Below are positions 16,784 to 23,835 of a stretch of 64,000 bases of DNA, in pieces. A model generated the notes under the pieces. That model searched no databases and was not told where the DNA came from. It saw nothing but the letters and a program-made list of their open reading frames with translations. Location of the stretch: NCBI RefSeq assembly GCF_009299475.1, contig NZ_WBSN01000008.1:1-64000 (forward strand). Direction: 5' to 3'. This DNA comes from Bifidobacterium avesanii (GTDB lineage: Bacteria; Actinomycetota; Actinomycetes; Actinomycetales; Bifidobacteriaceae). A program made the translations under genes and the position numbers. Positions within the stretch are counted from its first letter, which is position 1. Each line of letters begins with the position of its first letter.

Positions 16784-18631
16784 CTAGAATCCCTGCGCCG
16801 AGCCCGACTGCATGCCGAGCTGCTTGTGGTAGATCTCCCAGTACCGCCCGTGCGCGGCCACGAGCTCCTCGTGCGTGCCGCGCTCCACGACCCGCCCGTG
16901 CTCGAGCACGAGGATGAGGTCGGAGTCCTTCACGGAGGAGATGCGGTGCGCGATGGTGATGATCGTCTTGTCGCCGTCCATCTCGCGCAGGTGGCGCTGG
17001 ATCTCCGCTTCGGTCTCCATGTCCACGGCGGAGGTGGTGTCGTCCATGATCAGGATGGCCGGGTCGTCGGCGAGCGCGCGGGCGAGGCTCAGGCGCTGCT
17101 TCTGCCCGCCGGACAGGCCCACGCCGCGTTCGCCCACCACCGTGTTGTAGCCCTCCGGCATGGAGCGGATGAACCCGTCCGCGCCGGCGATCTCGGCCAT
17201 GCGGCGGATGTAGCGCTCGTCGCGGGCCGCCTGCTCGGACGCGCCGAAGCCGATGTTGCTGCCGATCGTGTCGGAGAAGAGGAAGGTGTCCTGCGCCACG
17301 ATGCACACCTGCGAGCGCAGCGTGGCGAGCGGCCAGTCGCGCGCGTCGATGCCGTCGATGAGCACATGGCCCACGGTCGGGTCGTAGAAGCGGGCCACGA
17401 GGTTGACGAGCGTGGACTTGCCGGAGCCGGTCTCGCCCAGAATGCCGAGCTTCGCGCCGGCGGGCACGGTGAAGTCGATGTCCTTGAGGATGGGGGTCTC
17501 GGGGTCGTCGGGGAACGCGAAGCTCACGTGGTCGAAGCGGATCTGGCCGCGGATGCGCTCGGGGGTGATCGGATGCGCGCCGCCCACCTGCTCGGCGATC
17601 GCCACGGCCTGCTTGACGGCCGCCTCGGCGTCCGGCTTCTCGGTGATGTGCGATTCGGCGGTGAGCAGCCTGCGGATCTTGATGCAGCTGGCGTTGAAGC
17701 GCTGCCAGTCGTTGATGAGCCAGCCGGACTGGCGCACCGGGCCGTCGATCATCCACAGGAAGGAGTTGAAGCTCACCAGGTTGCCGAGCGTCATGTCGCC
17801 CCTGATCACGAGGAAGCCGCCGAGTCCGAGCGTGATGAGCTGCAGCGCGAAGCCCAGCCCGTCGAGCCACGGCAGGTACTTGCGCGTGTTGTAGGCGAGG
17901 GCCATGTTGCGCTGCATGTAGTCCTCGTTGCGCTCGTCGAACTTCTCGGTCTCGTACGGCTCGCGCACGAACGCCTTGACCACGCGGTTGCCCTCGATGT
18001 TCTCCTCGACCATGGAGTTGAGCGAGGCGAGCGAGTTGCGGATCGCGTAGAACAGCGGGTGGGCGTGCGACGACAGGCCGCGCGTGAGCACGAACAGGAA
18101 CGGCGTGACGCACGCGAGCGCGAGGGCCAGACGCCAGTCGATGGAGAACATGACGCACAGCGCGCCGACGAACATGACCACGCAGTCGAGCACGTTGTAG
18201 CTCACCCAGCTCAGCGCGTGGCGGATCGCATCGGTGTCGGAGGTCATGCGGCTCATGATGTCGCCGGTGCGCGTGTGGTTGAAGTAGGTGAAGTCAAGCT
18301 CGTGCAGCTTCTCGTACTCGTCGGAGACCAGACGGTACACGGAGTTCTGGCCGAAGCGCTCCATCCACATCTGGTAGCCGTAGCGGGCGCCCACGCGCAC
18401 GATCGTCATGCCGATCATGAGCATGCACAGCTTGACGAGCAGGTCAGTTTCGCCGCCCGTGATCACCCGGTCCACGATCATGCCGCTCAGCAGCGGGATG
18501 CTCAGGGCCATCGCGTTGTTGAGGCAGAACAGCACGAGCGCGCCGGCCACGCGCGGCAGGTCGGGCTTGCAGTAGGGCAGGATCCACCGGAGGTTGCCCT
18601 TGTCCTGATTGCGGTTCGGATCGACGTACAT
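16784..18631 (-). CDS. ABC exporter half-transporter, subunit with degenerate Walker B
   Basis: A 615-residue half-transporter with six helices, then Walker A GETGSGKS (399-406), signature LSGGQ (506-510) and Walker B ILIMDD (526-531). The Asp replaces the catalytic Glu, so its own ATP site should turn over slowly while its canonical signature completes the active site of the partner. It is the first gene of the two-gene operon. Its promoter region carries a 14-bp operator-like palindrome over the -35. A drug or lipid efflux role is inferred from family and control. Confidence 0.9.
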   Translation of the reverse strand: MYVDPNRNQDKGNLRWILPYCKPDLPRVAGALVLFCLNNAMALSIPLLSGMIVDRVITGGETDLLVKLCMLMIGMTIVRVGARYGYQMWMERFGQNSVYRLVSDEYEKLHELDFTYFNHTRTGDIMSRMTSDTDAIRHALSWVSYNVLDCVVMFVGALCVMFSIDWRLALALACVTPFLFVLTRGLSSHAHPLFYAIRNSLASLNSMVEENIEGNRVVKAFVREPYETEKFDERNEDYMQRNMALAYNTRKYLPWLDGLGFALQLITLGLGGFLVIRGDMTLGNLVSFNSFLWMIDGPVRQSGWLINDWQRFNASCIKIRRLLTAESHITEKPDAEAAVKQAVAIAEQVGGAHPITPERIRGQIRFDHVSFAFPDDPETPILKDIDFTVPAGAKLGILGETGSGKSTLVNLVARFYDPTVGHVLIDGIDARDWPLATLRSQVCIVAQDTFLFSDTIGSNIGFGASEQAARDERYIRRMAEIAGADGFIRSMPEGYNTVVGERGVGLSGGQKQRLSLARALADDPAILIMDDTTSAVDMETEAEIQRHLREMDGDKTIITIAHRISSVKDSDLILVLEHGRVVERGTHEELVAAHGRYWEIYHKQLGMQSGSAQGF

Positions 18632-18754
18632 TGGGGGAATCCCTCGCGTTCCTTGGCTTCTTCTCCGGCCTTCTCAGGCCTGGTCTTCTCTGGCTTCCGG
18701 GCGCCGGGGCTTCCTCGCCGTCCACCGCGCCCGGCCCGCCGACGGACGCCGACC

Positions 18755-18790
18755 AGTCTATTCGCCGCCATACCCAGTGCAACCTTGTAC
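18755..18790 (-). promoter_or_regulatory. Promoter and operator of the ABC exporter operon
   Basis: On the minus strand TTGCAC (18782-18777) and TAGACT (18760-18755) are separated by 16 bases. The near-palindrome GTGCAACCTTGTAC (18777-18790) covers the -35 and differs in one base from the perfect palindrome at 324-337. A repressor bound there would block RNA polymerase. Confidence 0.55.
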
Positions 18791-18895
18791 CGGTGCGGCG
18801 TGTTGTGGGACCATGCGACGCCGGGGCTGGAAGACCGGTCCTCCGCCCGTCCGTCAACCCCGTCCATCACCCGATGCGCCACCTGCGTCTACGCA

Positions 18896-18925
18896 AATGG
18901 GCGAGGCATTTCCGCCCCGCCCATT
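18896..18925. terminator. Hairpin downstream of murA
   Basis: AATGGGCG (18896-18903) pairs with CGCCCATT (18918-18925), with further GGC/GCC pairing inside. It lies about 60 bases past the murA stop in the direction of transcription. Confidence 0.5.
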
Positions 18926-18983
18926 CAGTCTCACAACTTCTCAGTCTTTCTCAGCCTCTCAGCTCAGTCCGCAGGCCGTCGCC

Positions 18984-20309
18984 TCACTCGAAGTCCGCGC
19001 CGAGCTGGTCCAGCTTGCCGCGGAAGTCCGCGTAGCCGCGGTCGATGAGCGAGATGCCGTGCACGTCGGACGGGCCCTTGGCCGCGAGCGCCGCGATGAG
19101 GTGCGAGAAGCCGCCCCTGAGGTCCGGCACGTCGATGTCGCGACCGGTGAGCGGGGTGGGGCCGAAGATCACGGCGGAGTGCTTGTAGTTGCGCTGCTGG
19201 AAGCGGCACGGCAGGGAGCCGAGGCATTCGCGGTACAGCTGGATGGTCGCGCCCATCTGCACAAGCGGCTTGGTGAAGCCGAAGCGGTTCTCGTACACGG
19301 TCTCGTGCACGATGCTCAGGCCGTTCGCCTGGGTGAGGGCCACCACGAGCGGCTGCTGCCAGTCGGTCATGAAGCCGGGGTGCACGTCCGTCTCGATGGC
19401 CACGGGCTTCAGGTCGCCGCCCGGGTGCCAGAAGCGGATGCCCTTGTCCGTCACGTCGAACTCGCCGCCCACCTTGCGGAACACGTTGAGGAACGTCATC
19501 ATCTCCGGCTGGGTGGCGCCCTTGACGAAGATGTCGCCGTGCGTGGCAAGCGCCGCGGACGCCCAGCTCGCGGCCTCGATGCGGTCCGTGAGGGACGTGT
19601 GCGTGAAGCCCTTGAGCTCCTTGACGCCCTCGATGCGGAACGTGCGGTCCACGTCCACGGAGATGATCGCGCCCATCTTCTGCAGCACGGCCACGAGGTC
19701 CATGATCTCGGGCTCGATCGCCGCGCCGGACAGCTCGGTCTTGCCCTCGGCGAGCACGGCCGCGAGCAGGGTCTGCTCGGTGGCGCCCACGGACGGGTAC
19801 GGCAGGTGGATCTTCGCGCCCTTGAGGCCGTTCGGGGCGGTGATGTGGATGCCGTCCTTGTGCTCCTTGTCCACCGTGGCGCCGAGCTTGCGCAGCGTCT
19901 CCAGATGGAAGTCGATCGGGCGCCCGCCGATCGCGCAGCCGCCGAGGGCCGGAATGAACGCCTCGCCCAGACGGTGCAGCAGCGGTCCGGAGAACAGGAT
20001 CGGGATGCGCGACGAGCCGGACAGCGTGTCCACGTCCGCCACGGACGCGAGCTTGACGTGCTTCGCGTCGATCGTCACCACGCCCTTGTCGCCGTCCACA
20101 TTCACGGTCACGCCGTGCAGGCGCAGCAGGTCGGAGACCACATGCACGTCGCGGATCTCCGGCACGTTCTTGAGCACCGAGGTTCCGGGGGCGAGCAGCG
20201 CGGCCACCATGGCCTTGCTCACGAAGTTCTTGGCGCCACGAACCTTGATGGTGCCGTTGAGCGGTTTGCCGCCGTTCACATGGAGGATGTCCTTGGAATC
20301 CTTTGCCAC
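18984..20309 (-). CDS. murA: UDP-N-acetylglucosamine 1-carboxyvinyltransferase
   Basis: A 441-residue enzyme that transfers enolpyruvate from PEP to UDP-GlcNAc, the first committed step of peptidoglycan synthesis. The phosphomycin-target Cys is present in GGCAIGGRP (Cys125); bacteria with Asp here are naturally resistant. RGAKN near residue 25 and the two-lobed EPSP-synthase fold are evident. The GTG at 20309 is chosen because AGGAG lies eight bases upstream and the sequence from there matches the family N-terminus. Upstream residues in the same frame look non-coding. Confidence 0.95.
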   Translation of the reverse strand: MAKDSKDILHVNGGKPLNGTIKVRGAKNFVSKAMVAALLAPGTSVLKNVPEIRDVHVVSDLLRLHGVTVNVDGDKGVVTIDAKHVKLASVADVDTLSGSSRIPILFSGPLLHRLGEAFIPALGGCAIGGRPIDFHLETLRKLGATVDKEHKDGIHITAPNGLKGAKIHLPYPSVGATEQTLLAAVLAEGKTELSGAAIEPEIMDLVAVLQKMGAIISVDVDRTFRIEGVKELKGFTHTSLTDRIEAASWASAALATHGDIFVKGATQPEMMTFLNVFRKVGGEFDVTDKGIRFWHPGGDLKPVAIETDVHPGFMTDWQQPLVVALTQANGLSIVHETVYENRFGFTKPLVQMGATIQLYRECLGSLPCRFQQRNYKHSAVIFGPTPLTGRDIDVPDLRGGFSHLIAALAAKGPSDVHGISLIDRGYADFRGKLDQLGADFE

Positions 20310-20420
20310 GTCGTTTCTCCTCTGATGACTCTGATGATCTTGCTCTTGCGATCTTGCTTCAGTCTGCCACAGCGCGTGTGGGGACATGGTGAAATGCGCC
20401 CGTAGCCGAACCGGGAATGA

Positions 20421-21551
20421 TCACTCCAGCGACGCCTTGATCTCGCGCGCCAGATTCGCGTCCCACATCGCGCCCGTGGCGGACATCACGGCATCCGCGC
20501 CGGCCGTGCGGTAGGCCGCGTAGTCGCCCGGCTCGATCACGCCGCCCACGCCCACGATCGCGAAGTCGAGGCCCATCCGTTCGCGCACGGCGGCGAGGCG
20601 GCGGACCATGTCGAGGCCGGCCGAGCGGATCGCCGCGCCGCACACGCCGCTGCGCTCGCGCCCCTCGCCCGGCAACGCCTGGTTGCCTTGCGCGTCCACG
20701 AGCTTCGCGCTGATGGTGTTGATGGTCGCGAATCCCTGCACGGTGCCGCGGGCGGCGGTTTCGCGGACCATGCGTTCCACGTCCAGATCGTCCGGCAGAT
20801 AGGCGAGCTTCACGATGAGCGGGCGGTCGCCGATCTCGTTCTTCACGGCTTCGGTGATCTCGCCGACCAGATGCGCGTCGTGGCACAGCAGGCGGTTGTG
20901 GCCCTCGTTCGGGCAGCTGGTGTTCATCTCCATGAGTCCGGCGCCGGTTTCGCACACCAGCCGGGCCGTGCGCACGTGGTCGGCGATGTAGTCCTCGCGG
21001 CTCATGCCCTCCACGCGGGAGCCCTGGAAGCTGGGGACGAGCAGCTGGCCCGGGCCGGCGGCGGCGATGGCGTCGCGCATGTCCGGCTGCCACACGTCCG
21101 GGTCGCGGCTCGGCACGCCGAAGGAGTTCGAGATGGAGATGGGCAGCTGGTAGTTGGTGTCCGCTAGCACGCCTTCGTCGAGTTCGGCGCTGCCGGGCGC
21201 GAGCTCGCCGTTCGCGGCCTTGGGATGCACGGCCAGCACGTTCGGGAACGGGTTGCAGCCCCACGCGCGGGAGCGGACGGTCTTGTACACGGCCAAGTCG
21301 AAGCCCATGCGGAACGCGGCCGTGGTGAAACGGGAGTTGAGCAGCGGGCCGGCGGGAATGCCAAACGGCAGGTTCACGTCGAAGCCGAGGAATGACTCGC
21401 GGGCTTTATCGGGGGCGGCGGCATCTTCGGCGGCGCCGGCCGGGGTCCCCGGCTCCTCCCGCAAAGCCGTGGCGAACGCCCCGAACGGACCGTCCGCGTA
21501 GTTCTCGTCATAGGTGCGGTTCACATCGTAAAACGGCTCGAAATCACTCAT
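20421..21551 (-). CDS. Dihydroorotate dehydrogenase-family flavoprotein
   Basis: A 376-residue TIM-barrel FMN enzyme. NTSCPNEG (about 210-217) is the class 1 dihydroorotate dehydrogenase active-site loop with Cys as base. IPAGPLLNS and VGVGGVIEPGDYAAY form substrate- and FMN-phosphate-binding elements. No other pyrimidine genes are near, and residues about 30-50 are an Ala/Pro-rich linker. It may be a bifidobacterial PyrD-like enzyme or a relative oxidising another substrate. TACCCT (21563-21558) lies six bases before the ATG and there is no Shine-Dalgarno, so the mRNA may be leaderless. Confidence 0.85.
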   Translation of the reverse strand: MSDFEPFYDVNRTYDENYADGPFGAFATALREEPGTPAGAAEDAAAPDKARESFLGFDVNLPFGIPAGPLLNSRFTTAAFRMGFDLAVYKTVRSRAWGCNPFPNVLAVHPKAANGELAPGSAELDEGVLADTNYQLPISISNSFGVPSRDPDVWQPDMRDAIAAAGPGQLLVPSFQGSRVEGMSREDYIADHVRTARLVCETGAGLMEMNTSCPNEGHNRLLCHDAHLVGEITEAVKNEIGDRPLIVKLAYLPDDLDVERMVRETAARGTVQGFATINTISAKLVDAQGNQALPGEGRERSGVCGAAIRSAGLDMVRRLAAVRERMGLDFAIVGVGGVIEPGDYAAYRTAGADAVMSATGAMWDANLAREIKASLE

Positions 21552-21625
21552 GCTTCAAGGGTACGCGAGCCCGCGGTCACCGTGGTGGCCCCTGCATTGA
21601 TTCTGCATACGACGTTTCTTCCCCC

Positions 21626-21832
21626 TATTCCGCCTTCCGAGGGCAGATTCAGGGTTTTGCGGACATCTACTCCACTTTCCGAGGGCACTTCGCAACGCAG
21701 CAAATCCCATATGCGCCCATATATGCCCCGAAATTCCGCGTAAAATGAGGCCTCCCCGCCGGATTGTTCGCCGTCGAGGTGCCCTAGAAAGGCGGAGTAG
21801 ATGTCCGCATATGGAAAAATCTGCCCTCGGAA
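21626..21832. repeat. Large inverted repeat with four copies of a 20-bp motif
   Basis: Arms 21635-21692 and 21775-21832 are both 58 bases and about 80% complementary; an 82-base centre separates them. Blocks of 15 and 16 bases are perfectly conserved (TTCCGAGGGCAGATT and TGCGGACATCTACTCC). A motif like TACTCCGCCTTCCGAGGGCA appears four times, at 21626 and 21668 and, inverted, at about 21780-21799 and 21822-21841. No open frame is supported inside. It lies directly downstream of the CPBP gene. Confidence 0.75.
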
Positions 21833-21843
21833 GGGAGAGTAGC

Positions 21844-22899
21844 CTACGCCGCCAGCGCCAAACCGATCAGCGACATCGCGATGACCAGCGACTCCAACGC
21901 AATGAACACGATGAACCACGGGGACGTCCAACCCCAATAAGTGCCGTGCGGCGAGCGGTTGAACCGCGCGTAGGCCCGCATCTCCCGCCCGTGGCGCACG
22001 AACACCACGATGCCGCCGACGATGCCGACTCCCAGCAGCGCCAGCCCATACACCACACCGCCCGCGTCACCGTACCGCGCGGCAAGCTGGGGCAGCGCGC
22101 CGCCCAGCACGGCGTTGTTGAACACGTGCAGTGCGATCGACCACGTCAGCGAGTACTCCATGGCGACGAATCCCAGCAGCAATCCCATGAAGAACGCGAA
22201 CGTTCCCTGCGCCAGATCGCCGTGGTAGAACGCGAACATGGTCGCGGAAGTCACGATGGCGAAGTTGCGCCCGTACGGCGCGAGGGACTGCATGAGCACG
22301 CCGCGGAACAGGAGCTCCTCGAACACCGGCCCCACAAGGCCGATGTACAGCCACATCTGCCACGTGACCGCCGAGTCGTCGAGCGACTGCAGCGCCGGGG
22401 ACACCGTGGTGACGCCCAGCGCCGCGAACAGCGCCTGCGTCAGGCTGAACACGGCCTGCGCGCACAGGGTGAGGCCGAGGAAGTCAAGCGCCCAGCCGGC
22501 CCGCATGCGGCGGACCTCGCCGCGTTCGCCCGTCCAGAAGCCGCGCCGGAAGACCATGCGCCGATTGGCGATCAGCAGGAACACCATGGCCGTGCCGAAC
22601 CCGATGAGGCTGATCACGCCCGCATATTGCACGCCGCTGCGCACCGCCTCGCTCATTGAGGCGGCCCCGGCCCCGCTCTCCATCCGCCTGATGGCCTCCA
22701 TCGCGCCCACCACGCCCATGAGTATGAAGGCGAGCCCCTGCGCAATGGCCCAGCACGCCAGCACCATGCCGGCCGGCCGGTTGACGGCCCGGCGCATCGT
22801 GCGGCGCGCGGCCTTGACCGGGGAAAATGGGGAGACCGGCGGAAGCGGCGGGTACGGATATGGATACGGGGCGTAATGCGGCGGCTGTGGCATCGACAT
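21844..22899 (-). CDS. CPBP family intramembrane metalloprotease (CAAX protease-like)
   Basis: A 351-residue membrane protein with about eight helices after a Pro/Tyr-rich N-terminus. The CPBP signature is complete: EELLFRG (Glu194-Glu195, Arg199), FAFYH (His226) and ALHVFNN (His258, Asn261-262). Members cleave or modify membrane peptides, in bacteria often linked to bacteriocin self-immunity; the substrate here is unknown. TAGGCT (22911-22906) lies six bases before the ATG with no Shine-Dalgarno, again suggesting a leaderless mRNA. Confidence 0.88.
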   Translation of the reverse strand: MSMPQPPHYAPYPYPYPPLPPVSPFSPVKAARRTMRRAVNRPAGMVLACWAIAQGLAFILMGVVGAMEAIRRMESGAGAASMSEAVRSGVQYAGVISLIGFGTAMVFLLIANRRMVFRRGFWTGERGEVRRMRAGWALDFLGLTLCAQAVFSLTQALFAALGVTTVSPALQSLDDSAVTWQMWLYIGLVGPVFEELLFRGVLMQSLAPYGRNFAIVTSATMFAFYHGDLAQGTFAFFMGLLLGFVAMEYSLTWSIALHVFNNAVLGGALPQLAARYGDAGGVVYGLALLGVGIVGGIVVFVRHGREMRAYARFNRSPHGTYWGWTSPWFIVFIALESLVIAMSLIGLALAA

Positions 22900-22939
22900 G
22901 ACACCAGCCTACCGGGCGGTTCCCACAAACGTGTGATTC

Positions 22940-22987
22940 ATGCCCTCTGACGATGACCGAACCGCCGTTTGAGCCGTCAGAGGGCAT
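22940..22987. terminator. Hairpin between the NUDIX and CPBP genes
   Basis: ATGCCCTCTGACG and CGTCAGAGGGCAT form a perfect 13-bp stem around a 22-base loop. Both neighbours are on the minus strand. The U-rich side faces the plus strand, so for the NUDIX transcript it would be a stem without a U tail. Confidence 0.5.
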
Positions 22988-23023
22988 TTTCGACAAACTT
23001 GCGACGTATGGCCGCCGCCGCAC

Positions 23024-23677
23024 CTACGCCTCGGCGCGGTGGGCCTTCCAGATCATGTAGGAGGCGAGCGTGATACCGTCCATGATGCCGCCGTCCGCGA
23101 TCATCTGGTCGATCTCCTCGGGACGCAGCCACGCGAACGTGGATTCGGTGGTGCGCGGGATGCCGGCGTCCTCGGCGGGGTCGACGGTCACCTCGACCAC
23201 GGCCACCGAATCGCGCAGCTTGCACGTGTCGGCGTGGATCATCTGCAGCAGACGGCGGCCCGTGGCGTGCACGCCGGCCTCGTCGAGCAGCTCGCGTTCG
23301 GCGGTCGCGCTGGCGATCTCGCCGGCCTCGCCCATGGCGCGCGGAAACTCCCACTCGAACGAGTTCGTGGCGATGCGCCAATGCTGCGCCAGCAGCAGCT
23401 TGCCGTCGCGCACGGCCACGCACACCGCGCTCGGCTGCCCGCCGCGCACCTGCGCGAACAGGATCGGATACGTCTCCTCGTCGTTGCCCGGCGCGCTCAC
23501 CGTGGCCTCGATCACCGTGAACGAGGCGTCGTCGCCCCCGCGGAACACCTCCTTCTCCTCGTGCACGAGCAGCTGCGGCTCCAGACCGCTGCGGATCGCG
23601 GAGACGGGATTGGCGGGACCGTTGGCGGGCACGGCATTGGCGGAATCGCCGGCCATGGCGTTGTTGGCGTCGACCAT
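23024..23677 (-). CDS. NUDIX hydrolase (ADP-ribose pyrophosphatase-like)
   Basis: A 217-residue protein with a NUDIX box AMGEAGEIASATAERELLDE (about residues 111-130) followed by AGV. The usual first Gly is Ala and one metal-binding Glu is Asp, while the core RELxxE and AGV elements hold. Length and the preceding ATNSFEWEFPR segment resemble ADP-sugar pyrophosphatases (NudF-like) that cleave ADP-ribose. A perfect 12-bp palindrome ACGTAATTACGT lies 19 bases before the ATG, so transcription may be regulated. Confidence 0.83.
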   Translation of the reverse strand: MVDANNAMAGDSANAVPANGPANPVSAIRSGLEPQLLVHEEKEVFRGGDDASFTVIEATVSAPGNDEETYPILFAQVRGGQPSAVCVAVRDGKLLLAQHWRIATNSFEWEFPRAMGEAGEIASATAERELLDEAGVHATGRRLLQMIHADTCKLRDSVAVVEVTVDPAEDAGIPRTTESTFAWLRPEEIDQMIADGGIMDGITLASYMIWKAHRAEA

Positions 23678-23695
23678 ACTGGATATACCTCACTG

Positions 23696-23707
23696 ACGTA
23701 ATTACGT
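23696..23707. promoter_or_regulatory. 12-bp palindrome upstream of the NUDIX gene
   Basis: ACGTAATTACGT is a perfect palindrome in the promoter region of the NUDIX gene and upstream of the divergent GlfT2-like gene. It could be an operator for either gene. Confidence 0.35.
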
Positions 23708-23835
23708 AACTTTCCTCATTGAGTGCGTATCAGCCTACCGCATACCCCCGCACCCGTCCACCCGAAGGCGGTGCAGGCGATGACCGGGGCGGCGGTGCAG
23801 GCGACGACCGCGTGGTCGTTTGTATAATGAATGCC

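Larger units (their letters stand above)
18632..18983. other. Intergenic: ABC promoter and operator, murA terminator
   Basis: No gene is supported. The ABC exporter promoter is at 18755-18782, overlapped by the palindrome at 18777-18790. A hairpin at 18896-18925 lies downstream of murA. The stretch 18926-18980 contains repeated TCTCAG and CTCAGTC elements of unknown meaning. Confidence 0.6.

Noticed and set aside
11027..19048. Very long plus-strand open frames (937 and 1381 codons) opposite kup and the ABC exporter genes
   Set aside because: They are antisense to genes with clear motifs; composition is dominated by His, Arg, Val and Glu as expected of reversed coding strands.
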